A DNA stretch of 64,000 nucleotides from NCBI GenBank assembly GCA_001972305.1, contig BDDD01001615.1:157167-221166 (forward strand). The letters are read 5' to 3'. How positions within the stretch are numbered: position 1 is the first letter of the stretch; the number at the start of each line of letters is the position of its first letter. A program made the translations under genes and the position numbers. Source of the stretch: Cephalotus follicularis (lineage: Eukaryota > Streptophyta > Magnoliopsida > Oxalidales > Cephalotaceae). Under the pieces are notes generated by a model that saw only the letters and a list, made by a program, of their open reading frames with translations, was not told the DNA's origin and did not search any database. Shown here in pieces: positions 11,701 to 21,280 of this stretch.

Positions 11701-12466
11701 AGCGCGGGATCCTTGGAGGCATGAATACGTGCTTAAGCGTAGTGTCTTAACAGTGTCCATGGAGTAGTGTACATTTTATCCTTGCATTTCTAAGACAATT
11801 ATTCTATACTAACAGTACCACAACATTATCAATTAAAACTACTGAGGAGTGCTAGTAGGAGAACCTACCTGGAATTGATGAGCTCTAGCACACTTCCTCC
11901 ACTGGTTCCTCTTTTGCCTTCACTTCATTTTCCTTGATCCCTGGTAGCTCCTTCCTTGTCTCTTCCAAGGTTGGAGATGAGGGGATTTAATGAAAGTGGA
12001 GAGAAGGAGACAAGAACTTTCCAGATGATGGACGTCTCCTTGCCCCTTTCTCCCCCAAAATATCAGCAAGCCTTCACTGTCTCTACTCCCCTTTTTATAG
12101 GCAGTCAAGGAAGGCTCTAGAACTCACTCCACAATTCCATCAAATTTCTTCATATTGTGGGCTGCCGAGGACAACCCATATTTCTTCCTTTCTCCTTTAA
12201 TTCAATTTGGCCCAATATCCTTCTTCTTCATTATAACAATTTGTCCATTATCAAATCAAAACTCTTCAAGCCCAAGTGCTATGCATTCCTTTATTTATCA
12301 TAATTTGGCCCAACGCCAAATATAAATATTCAAGCTCAAATAATATTATCACCATTTAGGTCCAAAATACTATTTATTCATTAATTCAATTTCCAGTCCA
12401 ATAACAATATTACATCTTTGGGCCCAATTTCCATTTCTTAATATTTATAAAATTTCGGGTATTACA

Positions 12467-12481
12467 ATCCTCCCCCCCTTA
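12467..12481 (-). other. G0 polypurine tract
   Basis: Minus-strand AAGGGGGGGAGGATT next to the 3' LTR start (TGTAATACCC at 12,466), the plus-strand primer for cDNA synthesis. Confidence 0.82.
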
Positions 12482-12959
12482 GGGGAATCTCGTCCCGAGA
12501 TTCTAGGCTCCGATCTGGCGAGGAAAGATACCGTTTCCATATCATTGTCAATACACTGACATTACCGTAACATTATCTTTACACATTTATCCTTATGGTG
12601 ATAGCCTAGAGGCTAGCTAAATACATTTACTGTCCCATACCAGCATATATAGACAGTTAACCACGCACACCATCCAGACATAATATATCAGTTCAATGCG
12701 ATTCAGTAACGGTACAGTCCTTAGCGATATGCTCTATAATGGTACATTCATCAATCATTTGTTCCATATTCAAGGCCATTCAGCCCATAACCCTACGTTT
12801 TACAACAATTCCATTACCATTCATCAATATAATATAGTAAGCCCGCTTACTGGTCTCAGAAGGTGTCGGTCCGTTATCAGTTCATTCCCAAAATTTCGAC
12901 AATTTTGTCCATCATTGTCATCAACACGCTTCAGTTGCACACTCTGATATCAAATCTGA

Positions 12960-13330
12960 GGCCAATAAGTGACTTCTTGGCCTTTCGGGTCTCAATTCCA
13001 ACCATAAGTGGAGCCTAACTTGGCTTCATTTTGAGCTAAGTTCAGAGACTCAACTTCCCCTTTTGGTCCATTCTATGAAGTTTCTATCATTTTCCACCAA
13101 AGAGCTGCTTCGCCTTGCAGTTTATAGGTGGCGAAGAGAACTTTATGAGAGTCAGAACATTCCAAGACTCTGAAAGTCCTTTCCATTTTACATCAACCAC
13201 TTCACAGCTATCAACGATCTGTGCCAGATAAGCGTCACATCATCGCCTTAACAGTTTGTCTGCTTGCGTAGCAGACATCATTTAAATCGGTTAACATTTC
13301 AAGATTCCAATAGACTGGAAAAGAAACTGT
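12960..13330 (-). pseudogene. gag: G0 gag remnant
   Basis: One minus-strand frame contains FATYKLQGEAALWWK, the hallmark of plant gypsy Gag, and upstream ERTFRVLECSD, matching gypsy-1 Gag at the same relative place. Stops surround it. It shows that G0 derives from an ordinary gypsy element. The rest of 12,482-13,536 has no supported gene; the piece at 12,480-12,525 resembles the untranslated 3' end of such elements. Confidence 0.75.
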
Positions 13331-13536
13331 CCCAGTACATTGAAGGTCACACCTCTCTGTTACAATCCGTATAATCCATCATACAATCATCATTTCATAA
13401 CCGTATAATCAATAACTTGTTCACTCTGAACCGTGCAATCCGTAACCTTTCAACTCGTTCGTTCATAATCCATTCAATAACAGTCCATTCAACCACAATC
13501 CATCCATTCCTAGTCCATTCAGTCTCAATCCAATAT

Positions 13537-13547
13537 CTCTGATACCA
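13537..13547 (-). other. G0 primer-binding site
   Basis: Minus-strand TGGTATCAGAG, complementary to initiator tRNA-Met, four bases from the LTR end at 13,552. Confidence 0.85.
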
Positions 13548-13551
13548 AAAC

Positions 13552-14863
13552 TGTACCGCCCCAAATCCCAAGGGTCAACCCCCAAGGTTTGACGTGCTAC
13601 GAACAGTATCATTCATTTACCCATTTTAGCGGAAATTAAAAACTTTTAACAATATAATAATACATGCGAAATAAATCTAATTAAATATCATTTGCGTGGA
13701 TAAAACCCTTTTGTACAATACTATTCATAAAGCTCTGCCACAAGCCGGCAGGTCATAAAACAAAAATACAATATATTTATACTCATGTGTCGTCGAACTG
13801 CAATAAGAGGGAGGAGACTCACCCGGGGCTTTAATCCTCAGCTTGCTTGCGAAGCTCCTCCTGTACCTGACCCATTACATTAAAATGCAATGGCTCAACG
13901 ACCACTGGTCGTGTAGGAACTACAACCCACTCATGTATGGAGATGCAGATGTAGCAGGCAATATGCAATGCAATGAGATGCAATAATAACAGTACAGTAT
14001 AACACTTCATTCATTCGCTACTAGCAGTCAATAACAGTACAATCCATTCCGTATCATTCCTTAACAGTCATTCATTCCATATCAGTCCTCGACAGTCATT
14101 AATATTCACTAACAGTAATCATTAACCGTCATAATAAATCCTTCCTCGGCATCCCCTACTAAAGGAGGAGAAATAACGCACTCCAGACGTTAAGGCAGAG
14201 GAGCCAGGACAAGAATAGTCACTATCAATTAAAACTACTAAGGAGTGCTAGTAGGAGAACGTACCTGGAATTGATGAGCTCTAGCACACTTCCTCCACTG
14301 GTTCCTCTTTTGCCTTCACTTCATTTTCCTTGCTCCTTGGTAGCTCCTTCCTTGTCTCTTCCAAGGTTGGAGATGAGGGGATTTAATGAAAGTAGAGAGA
14401 AGGAGACAAGAACTTTCCAGATGATGGCCGTCTCCTTGCCCCTTTCTCCCCCAAAATATCAGCAAGCCTCTCACTGTCTCTACTCCCCTTTTTATAGGCA
14501 GTCAAGGAAGGCTCTAGAACTCACTCCACAATTCCATCAAATTTCTTCATATTGTGGGCTGCCGAAGACAGCCCACATTTCTTCCTTTCTCCTTTAATTC
14601 AATTTGGCCCAATATCCTTCTTCTTCATTATAACAATTTGCCCAATATCAAATCAACACTCTTCAAGCCCAAGTGCTATGCATTCCTTTATTTATCATAA
14701 TTTGGCCCAAGGCCAAATATAATTATTCAAGCTCAAATAATATTATCACCATTTAGGCCCAAAATACTATTTATCCATTAATTCAATTTCCAGTCCAATA
14801 AAAATATTACTTCTTTGGTCTCAATTTCCATTTCTTAATATTTATAAAATTTTGGGTATTACA
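13552..14863 (-). repeat. G0 5' LTR (1,312 bp)
   Basis: Ends TGTAATACCC (14,863) and GGGGCGGTACA (13,552). It lacks the 1.74-kb repeat-bearing centre of the other LTR, joined across short homology at about 14,221. The flank just right (14,864 on) is copia-2 3' LTR. Confidence 0.85.
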
Positions 14864-14866
14864 TCC

Positions 14867-15114
14867 AACGTTGGTATGGTCGCTTCTCTTATGCTTTTAC
14901 GTATACCGATATGATTTCGGTTTAGTTTTATATGCATGCTTGTTTTCGTAATTGTTTGATTGAACATTAAACGGATATCCTAGGCTTTTCGATTTGGTAC
15001 TAAGATGTCAGTGTGAACCTTGACTTCCTGTCTTGGTGTTTTTGAAAAATTAAAATTATACACACTAGCGTCTTATGACCAAATTGGTCGAGAACTCTTG
15101 CCAGGTTTCCAACA
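14867..15114 (+). repeat. last 248 bp of copia-2 3' LTR
   Basis: Aligns with 5,942-6,189, the end of the 5' LTR, with about a dozen differences, and ends TTTCCAACA followed by the duplicated ACGTT. This fragment proves that 3,654-15,114 is one element. Confidence 0.92.
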
Positions 15115-15278
15115 ACGTTGACGCGTATAACATAAACGTTGACGCCCAAAGTTCTGATATGAAAGTTTCAACTTTCTTGCAACACAAGTTAACTTAAATA
15201 ATGATTCCTTCAAATCAAGCAAATACATTAGGTGTTTTGTTATTATCAAAACAAGGATTGTAATATATGATGTCAACA

Positions 15279-16293
15279 AATATGACATACACATCTAACA
15301 TGAAATAATTTACCACTTAATATCGGATCAAAAAACCTCTTAATTGTCTAACAGCAGAATCATTATTAGTAGCATTATCAAAACTAATAATTTTTTTTTT
15401 CCTCAATTCCAAACTCACGAGTAGTTTCTATTATAGAGGTAGCTGTATTATGAACAGTGTGAGGATCATCCAAATTTTTAAATGTAATATTTTTTTTCTT
15501 CTAATAATCAGTTTTCGTCAATATAATGTGTAGTTATACAAATAAAACTTTTTCTCGTGTTTGTGCTCTAAACATCAGACGTGAGAGAAAAAGTAGAAAT
15601 ATTTATCGAAGAAGAAATTAATTTAGCCTTGTGTTCTTCATAAATAATAAGACAATCACTTTTAAAGGTAGTTATTGAATATAAGTTAGCCTGAGGATTA
15701 AGTCCTTCATGTACTAGATCACGGAAAAAAACTGAGTCAACATGAGAAAATGGTAATTCATTACCTATAATATAATAAACTAATTTCCTTCTATAATTTT
15801 CATCGATAAATCTAAAATTAAGTAATTTATGATCACCACTGACCTGGCTAAATTGGAGTTGGGTTTGGTCCGAACCTTTAACACCATGTTGTTCCAAGCA
15901 TTTTACTAAATGCCTATTGTAAGTTCCCGTGCCACCCCCACTTGTATAAGCATAATCCTTAGTGTTACATACCTTGCAAAAGACTAGTTTCTTTCCATTC
16001 CCGACATGTCTAATCTCCATGTGCTTCCATATGCCGGATTTTTGTTTCCCCCCTTTGATAGGATCGTTCTTCTCGGATTGTAGGGATGTTCCACCGATCG
16101 CAGCATCCGATGGCGTATCTTCATCCAAGTCAAAAAAATTATCACTAGGTGGAGGAGGTTGTTGCATCATGTGGGCCATTTCGTCGTCGTCATGAGGAAG
16201 TTCCACATCCGCCAAGTCGAACGCGGTGGTGGATGTAGAACCCACATTCTCGGTCCTCCTTTCTTCTTTCCTTGATCTTGATGTTGAATCCAT
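15279..16293 (-). pseudogene. hAT-superfamily transposase, N-terminal part, broken
   Basis: The Met at 16,293 opens a 241-aa frame. Residues 1-80 are polar and acidic; residues 87-132 form a BED zinc finger (C106, C109, H128, C132) after GIWKHM, the DNA-binding module of hAT transposases. Residues 165-225 resemble the start of the hAT catalytic region (LPFSHVDSVFF). After the stop near 15,570 the homology goes on in shifted frames (SDV then a Trp codon turned to stop, later an REFGIEEK-like stretch), until copia-1 cuts it at 15,279. The catalytic RNase-H fold and dimerisation domain are off-window. Non-functional. Confidence 0.85.
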
Positions 16294-16442
16294 TATAATG
16301 AAAAGATAAGAGCTTTGTAATGTATGGAATTGCTTGATCTTGATCTATTTTGGTATTTGAAGTGTTGTGTAAGTAGCTTGAGTTGCTTTGAAATAATTGA
16401 GAATTGCCTTACTTGATCATCGAGTAAGATACCTCACTTTTT

Positions 16443-16450
16443 CTTATAAA
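16443..16450 (-). promoter_or_regulatory. possible TATA box of the hAT transposase gene
   Basis: Minus strand CTTTATAAG, about 150 bp upstream of the transposase Met. The palindrome array starts about 45 bp further upstream. Weak by itself. Confidence 0.4.
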
Positions 16451-16492
16451 GACATGCTCAAATGGATCTATTTTTAAAAATCAGACTTAATC

Positions 16493-17135
16493 CAGTCGGC
16501 TGGATTTCCTTGGCAGTCGGCTGGAGTGGACCGTGTGTATTTCAAAATATAGTCGTTGGTGTAGGCAGTCGACTGGTTGATCTGTACAGTCGGCTGTTTG
16601 CCCAAAACAGTCGGCTGGTGGAGATAGAGAGGATTTCCAAAAAGCTACTGGTCAGTGACTCAGTCGGCTGGAAATTCTGGGAAGTCGGCTGTTTCACCTT
16701 GGAAGTCGACTGGATTTCCTTGGCAGTCGGCTGGAGTGGACATTGTGTATTTTAAAATATAGCCGTTGGTGTAGGCAATCGACTGGTTGATCTGGATAGT
16801 CGACTGGTAGAGGTAGAGAGGATTTCCAAAAAGCTACTGGTCAGTGACTCAGTCTGCTGGCAATTTTGGGCAGTCGACTGTTTCACCTTGGCAGTCGGCT
16901 GGTGCGGGCCAAATGCGGTTCTTGCGGTCCGATTTTTGTGGTTCGGTTCATACACTACTATGCGGTCCGGGCCGGGCCTGTTCGACGGGTCCTAAATATT
17001 TGAACCGGCCCGGACCACTCTCAAGGTCCGGTTCGGCCCCCGATCCTGCCACGTGGCAAGTGGTCCGGGCCGGTTCACGGGTTGGCCCGGACCACTTGCA
17101 ACTCTAGTCGACTACCCATCATTCGCAGTCGACTG
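16493..17135. repeat. array of CAGTCGRCTG palindromes at 21-bp steps
   Basis: Motif starts: 16,493, 16,514 / 16,566, 16,587, 16,608 / 16,661, 16,682, 16,703, 16,724 / 16,776, 16,797 / 16,850, 16,871, 16,892 / 17,105, 17,126. Every step within a run is exactly 21 bp; steps between the first five runs are 52, 53, 52 and 53. The array is partly built by a 189-210-bp tandem duplication (copies start near 16,501 and 16,711). It lies upstream of the hAT transposase. No coding content. Confidence 0.92.
16900..17105. mobile_element. GC-rich segment splitting the array; possible small hAT-type element or hAT end
   Basis: About 200 bp with repeated GGTCCGGGCC words. Near-inverted ends TGGTGCGGGCCAA (left) and TGGTCCGGGCCAA (right, reverse strand). 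Flanking octamers AGTCGGCT and AGTCGACT differ at one base, as an old 8-bp hAT duplication would, but they are also part of the array motif. The right edge AGAGTTGCAA (reverse strand) resembles hAT termini. Whether this is a separate element or the end of the transposase-bearing hAT is open. Confidence 0.45.
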
Positions 17136-17165
17136 GATTCTGCAGAATTGCAGAAAATTTTGGCC

Positions 17166-18101
17166 AAACTCAACAAACATCTTCGGATAATTCAGTCCAA
17201 ATTCAATCAATCAACCATTCTTCTTTAGATTCTAAACAAGAATCTAATACTAACGATTCCAACATTAAAACTAATAACTGCAATAAAAATATTATGAGAA
17301 AACCTTGTTTTACAACTCGAATAAATATGTTGAACATTGAAAAACAAAAAGAATCTAGTTTATTATTACAACTATTACATAAAATTGATGATCCAGAACT
17401 AAAAAGGAATATTTATTAAAAATAAAAGATTTAATTACAACTGAACCTTCAACAACAACCAACCAACCTTATACATTACAAAAAATATTTCAAAAATTTA
17501 ATAAACCAATTCCACAAACTCTTACATTACAAGATTTATAAAAAGAAATTAAAGATACTAAAAAAGAATTACAAAAATTTAAACAAAAAACAAAAGCACA
17601 AATTTCACATTTAGAACATTTATTACAAAAACATTCGTCTCCCTCATCCTCTGACAAAGAACCCGAACCTATTGATCCTGAAACTTCTACTATATTTATT
17701 AATTTAACTGAAAGAATCACTTATCAAAGATGGTGCATCAATATTACTATAGTAATTCAAAATTCTTTCAAACTCCAAACAACTGTTCTAGTAGACTCAG
17801 GTGCACAATTAAATTACATTCAAGAAAGGTTAATTCCAACAAGATTTTTTGAAAAAACTAAGAAAGTCTAACAACTGTTAATGGTGAAAAGATTAAAGTT
17901 AAATTTAAAATTCCAAATGCACATATTTGTAATGATGGCATTTGTATTAAACAAACATTTATCCTAGTCAAAGATTTAGACATAAGTATTATCCCAGGTC
18001 AATCATTTTTAGAAATCATTAAACCTTTTAAAGTAAACAACGAAGGAATTACAACAAAAATATTTCAAAGAAAGATTTTATTTGAATTTTCTAAACAACC
18101 A
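17166..18101 (+). pseudogene. caulimovirid polyprotein, coiled-coil and aspartic protease part
   Basis: 17,166-17,419 is an open Gln/Ser/Asn-rich frame; after a frame change near 17,419 a Lys/Glu-rich stretch predicts a coiled coil, interrupted by a stop at 17,538. The retropepsin-type catalytic triad Asp-Ser-Gly is at 17,794-17,802, within a VLVDSGA context. A stop follows near 17,870 and another frame change brings the protease C-terminal part to about 18,060. In the live virus this enzyme would cut the polyprotein. No CCHC coat-protein knuckle is present upstream. Broken by at least two stops and two frame changes. Confidence 0.8.
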
Positions 18102-19200
18102 ATGACTAAAGATATTAATCTCTTCAAAGCTTTATCACTTTTTAAAGAACATTCAATAAAGTTAATAAAAAGAAAAGAAAATCATTTATATTTTATGAAA
18201 CAAGAAATGTCAATCTATAAACTTGAAAAACAATTACAAACTCAACAAGTACAAAAAAAGATTAAGACATTAAAAGAAAAAATAATTTCAAATCTCTGTT
18301 CAGATCTTTCAGATGATTTTTGGCATCGGAAACGTCATATGGTATCCTTACCATATGAAAAAGATTTTTGTGAACAAAACATTCCCACAAAAGCAAGACC
18401 AATTCAAATGACCCGCGAATTAATGGAACACTATAAAAAAGAAATTCAAGATTTATTGGTTAAAAAATTAATTAGGCTTAGTAAATCCCCCTGGAATTGT
18501 GCAACATTATATGTTAATAACAATTCAGAAATAGAAGGAAGCACACCCAGATTAGTTGTTAATTATAAACCAGTAAACACTGGATTACAATAGATTAGAC
18601 ATCTAATTCTAAATAAAAAAGATTTACTTAAAAGATTAACTGAAGCCAAAGTATTTTCCAAATTTGATTTAAAGTCAAGATTCTGAAAAATTCAAATTCA
18701 AGAAAATGATAGATATAAAACTGCATTTACCACTCCTCTCGGGCAATATGAGTGGAATGTTATGCTATTTGGCCTAAAAAATGCCCCAGTGAATTTCAAA
18801 AAATTATGAATGATATTTTTAATCCATATTCATCATTTTCCATTGTATACATTGATGACGTTCTAATATTTTCCAACTCTATAGAATAACACTTTAAACA
18901 TTTATATATATTTTATAAGATTATTCAAACTAATGGTTTAGTATTATCAAAAACTAAATTAGATTTATTCATTACGAATATTAGGTTTCTTGGTCATAAT
19001 ATACATCAAGGAACTATCACTCCTATTCAATGTTCTATCCTATTTGCTGAAAAATTTCCAGATGTTATTATTGATAAAAAGCAATTACAAAGATTTATAG
19101 GAAGTTTAAATTATATTAGAGATTTCATTCCCAATCTCCAACATTTGTGTATCTCATTATATCAAAGATTGAAAAAGACTCATCTCCCGTAGACGGATAA
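18102..19200 (+). pseudogene. caulimovirid reverse transcriptase, broken
   Basis: 18,102-18,593 is an intact 163-codon stretch covering the start of the polymerase. The frame then runs into a stop at 18,593-18,595 and another at 18,684-18,686, both where a Trp codon is expected. The active-site motif Tyr-Ile-Asp-Asp survives at 18,848-18,859 in a different frame after a small deletion near 18,790. The thumb region continues to 19,190. The enzyme would copy viral pregenomic RNA into DNA. Catalytic aspartates are readable, but no uninterrupted enzyme is encoded. Confidence 0.88.
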
Positions 19201-19728
19201 ACATACTTAATTAATTAGACAGATTAAAAATTATGCCAAAGAAATTCCTTGTTTACATTTAGCCTCACCACTAGCATTCAAAGGTGTAGAAACCGATGGC
19301 TCAGACATACGATACGGTGGAATATTAAAACAACTAATAGACAACAAGGAACAATTAGTACAATATACAAGTGGAACTTGTAACAATGCTCAAAGAAATT
19401 ACGCTACTATTAAAAAAGAAATTCTTGCAATTGTATTATGTGTTAAAAAATTTCAAAGTGATTTGTTAAACCAGAAATTTTTAATTAGAGTTAATTGGCA
19501 GCAGCTAATTCAATTTTAACCGAAGATGTCAAGAACTTAGCATCTAAACAAATTTTTGCAAGATGGAAAGGAATTTTATCTGCTTTTGATTTCACAATTG
19601 AACATATTATAGGAGATTCAAACTCCTTACCAGATTATTTAACTCGTGAATTCCTGCAAGGAAATAAAACATTTGAAAACAATTTTACATTCTATTGCGT
19701 GGAAAACAATTATGCATCTTGTGCGTGA
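19201..19728 (+). pseudogene. caulimovirid RNase H, broken
   Basis: From about 19,240 to 19,520 one frame holds the RNase H start (TDGSD context, Asp and Glu of the active site plausible). A frame change near 19,495 moves it into a 77-codon frame that ends at 19,728 with the typical caulimovirid ending SLPDYLTREFL. It would degrade RNA in RNA-DNA hybrids during reverse transcription. It directly follows the polymerase, as in all caulimovirids. Confidence 0.85.
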
Positions 19729-19785
19729 AAACATTATGAATCATAGTGTAACATTCTTTACATTTTACATTTCAGGAAAACCACT

Positions 19786-21023
19786 ATGGCCTCTAAGCCA
19801 AAAAACACTTTCAAAACAAAGCAGTCTTACTCACAAACATCTCATAACACAAGATTGTTACCACAAACTATTACAACCATTCCAAATGAGAAATCGCTCA
19901 TACCCGTTCCGGCCAAACCATTAACTACTATTTATGCAAACATTGTGAAAGGAGAGAAGCCAACTTCCTCTCAAGCCATTATTACCCAAAAATACAATAA
20001 GCCCACAAACAAACATATACAAGGTGATTATTCTGAGTTCCTCTTAACTATTGAACTGGAATTTCAAAGGAATTGCCAAACTCCTCTCGAGATTGCTCAG
20101 AGAGTCTTTCACAATGGTTGGAATTTTGATTCTACCCACCCATTTAAAACCCAAATATTTTATGAATATATTTTAGTAGACACAGACTCAATCAAAATTA
20201 GCCTTAAAACTGATCTAAAAAACCCCTTCTTAACTACTCATACTTCAGTTTTTATCCAAAAAAATTATAACCATTCCAGAATGGGGACAATCTCCTCACT
20301 CTTACAGATACTTTTCATCCTCATTTGATCCTCCTACTTATAATTACTTTGATTACATGGATGCATGCATTCCTCTTTCAAAATATTGAAAATAAACATT
20401 CTTGGTTCTTTTGTTTCGACAAAACATTCAACAACAATAAAATTCTCCCCTATTGGTTCATAGACTGGTGGCTTTTTTATGGACCACATGATGCAATTTT
20501 ACCCAATTCTATTACGGATGCATTGGTCACATTTTCTAACCACATTGAAAAGAATCCACTCTGTCCCACAATAATAACATTTTTTATCCATTGTAGATTA
20601 TCCTGGATAATGTATTGGGATTATAGCATATGCCAGCCCACTCCAAACCATTTACCAGCACTCTATAATTTTTTTTTGACAAAATGGTGGAATAACTATG
20701 ATTGATCCAAATGTACACCTCAAACAATTCTTCAATCATTTCAAACCAAAACCCAACAAGATCAAAAATTTACTTTAACAAAAAGCCAAATACAAACCTC
20801 CATTGCATCATCATCCACTAAACAAGAACTTCAAGCACAAATTAAAAAATTACAACAAGCATTAGCAAGCACTCCTGATGATGAAGACGATAACAACTCT
20901 CAACCTTCTGTCTCTTCTTCTATAGCATCCATTAATTTAGGAGATGATGAAGACTTCATTCCAGCCACCAAAAGAAAAGAAAAAGAGAAGACTTCAAAAT
21001 CTACTAAAACTGGAAAAAAATAA
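19786..21023 (+). pseudogene. second caulimovirid open reading frame, function unknown
   Basis: Starts at Met 19,786, 58 bases after the polyprotein stop. About 412 codons in all, interrupted by one frame change near 20,320 and one TGA at 20,703-20,705. N-terminal third: basic, Pro/Thr/Ser-rich, then a compact mixed region. Middle: aromatic-rich with several Trp and Cys (20,400-20,700). C-terminal third: Gln/Lys heptads suggesting a coiled coil, an acidic Asp/Glu run, and a Lys-rich tail ending at 21,021-21,023. Position matches the ORF2 of florendovirus-like genomes, whose role I do not know. No enzymatic motif seen. Confidence 0.7.
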
Positions 21024-21181
21024 ACATTGGCGGATGAAACACTATTCATGAACAGTAACCGCACCAGTCGCCAGACATGTTATTATTCATGAACAGTATA
21101 ACCACTCAGCCGTCACAGCCATGCAACAGATAGGTCACTGTTCATCTACAATGAACCGCACTCAGTAACTCCCACTCAGCG
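21024..21181 (+). promoter_or_regulatory. caulimovirid intergenic region, copy A
   Basis: Holds a direct repeat ATTCATGAACAGTA at 21,044-21,057 and 21,085-21,098 (41 bp apart). The same kind of sequence (ATTCATAAACAGTAACCGCACC) recurs at 26,035-26,058 just upstream of the TATA box of copy B. No coding content. Confidence 0.7.
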
Positions 21182-21280
21182 TGTGACATCCATATCCTAG
21201 TACGGTCTGTGTCAGTGCAGCTTATGTGGCAATATGTCTGTCCGTCTGTCTAGCGGTTAGGCTATTTTTCGGGCATTCAT

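Larger units (their letters stand above)
9862..12466 (-). repeat. G0 3' LTR, outer end missing, with internal repeat arrays
   Basis: 9,866-10,090 matches 13,996-14,220, and 11,828-12,466 matches 14,222-14,863 of the other LTR. The 1.74 kb between (10,090-11,828) is absent from the other LTR and holds the two repeat arrays. About 450 bp at the outer end, equivalent to 13,552-13,995, are absent here. Confidence 0.8.
9862..14863 (-). mobile_element. G0: gypsy-type element with a reduced interior
   Basis: It reads right to left: 5' LTR 13,552-14,863, primer site, a 1.08-kb interior, polypurine tract, then a 3' LTR cut short at 9,862. LTR ends are TGTAATACCC and GGGGCGGTACA. The interior has only a gag remnant and a piece typical of the far 3' end of gypsy pol regions, so it is a deleted derivative (LARD-like). 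It sits in the copia-2 3' LTR. A single deletion running from copia-2 reverse transcriptase into the G0 3' LTR explains both truncated ends. Confidence 0.78.
3654..15114 (+). mobile_element. copia-2: Ty1/copia retrotransposon, both ends present, interior eroded
   Basis: The outer ends are TGTTGGAA and TTTCCAACA with a perfect 5-bp target duplication ACGTT (3,649-3,653 and 15,115-15,119). Order: 5' LTR, primer site, leader, eroded gag, protease, integrase and reverse transcriptase, then the G0 insertion, then only the last 248 bp of the 3' LTR. The tail of reverse transcriptase, RNase H and most of the 3' LTR are missing. It is a close relative of copia-4: LTR, leader and coding remnants all align with it. 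Confidence 0.9.
1..15278 (-). mobile_element. copia-1: Ty1/copia retrotransposon, left-truncated by the window, interrupted 5' LTR
   Basis: The element reads right to left. Its 5' LTR starts at 15,278 and ends at 1,725, followed by a tRNA-Met primer site and a gag gene running off the left edge. The LTR is split by solo LTR S1 (1,947-2,745) and by copia-2 (3,654-15,114). Removing both, with one copy of each duplicated site, leaves an LTR of about 1,284 bp, a normal copia length. Its outer end (15,278) lies inside a hAT transposase gene, so copia-1 is younger than the hAT and older than S1 and copia-2. The rest of pol and the 3' LTR are outside the window. Confidence 0.88.
1725..15278 (-). repeat. 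copia-1 5' LTR in three pieces
   Basis: The pieces are 15,115-15,278 (LTR start, TGTTGACATC..), 2,746-3,653 and 1,725-1,946 (LTR end). The two joins are restored exactly if one copy of ACGTT and one of CACTC are removed, which proves that the pieces were once continuous. U3 contains an array of GCGTTGACG-type motifs (3,361-3,560 and 15,115-15,145) upstream of a TATA box at 3,102-3,109. Confidence 0.87.
17160..21181 (+). other. endogenous caulimovirid (plant pararetrovirus), copy A, 5'-truncated and decayed
   Basis: In order on the plus strand: a coiled-coil region, aspartic protease, reverse transcriptase, RNase H, a second open reading frame, then an intergenic region. There are no LTRs and no integrase, which fits a viral integrant rather than a retrotransposon. 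The movement-protein and coat-protein regions upstream are absent. AT-rich, Asn/Lys-rich codon use differs from the neighbouring elements. Layout with a separate frame after RNase H resembles florendovirus-type endogenous viruses; that genus assignment is an inference. Confidence 0.85.

Noticed and set aside
16493-17135. Regular repeats with unique-looking spacers, as in a CRISPR array
   Set aside because: Repeats are only 10 bp, degenerate and palindromic, spacers are themselves similar, and the context is a plant transposon nest.
19646-19924. 92-codon frame overlapping the RNase H end and the second viral frame
   Set aside because: Shadow of the two real frames; residues fit neither.
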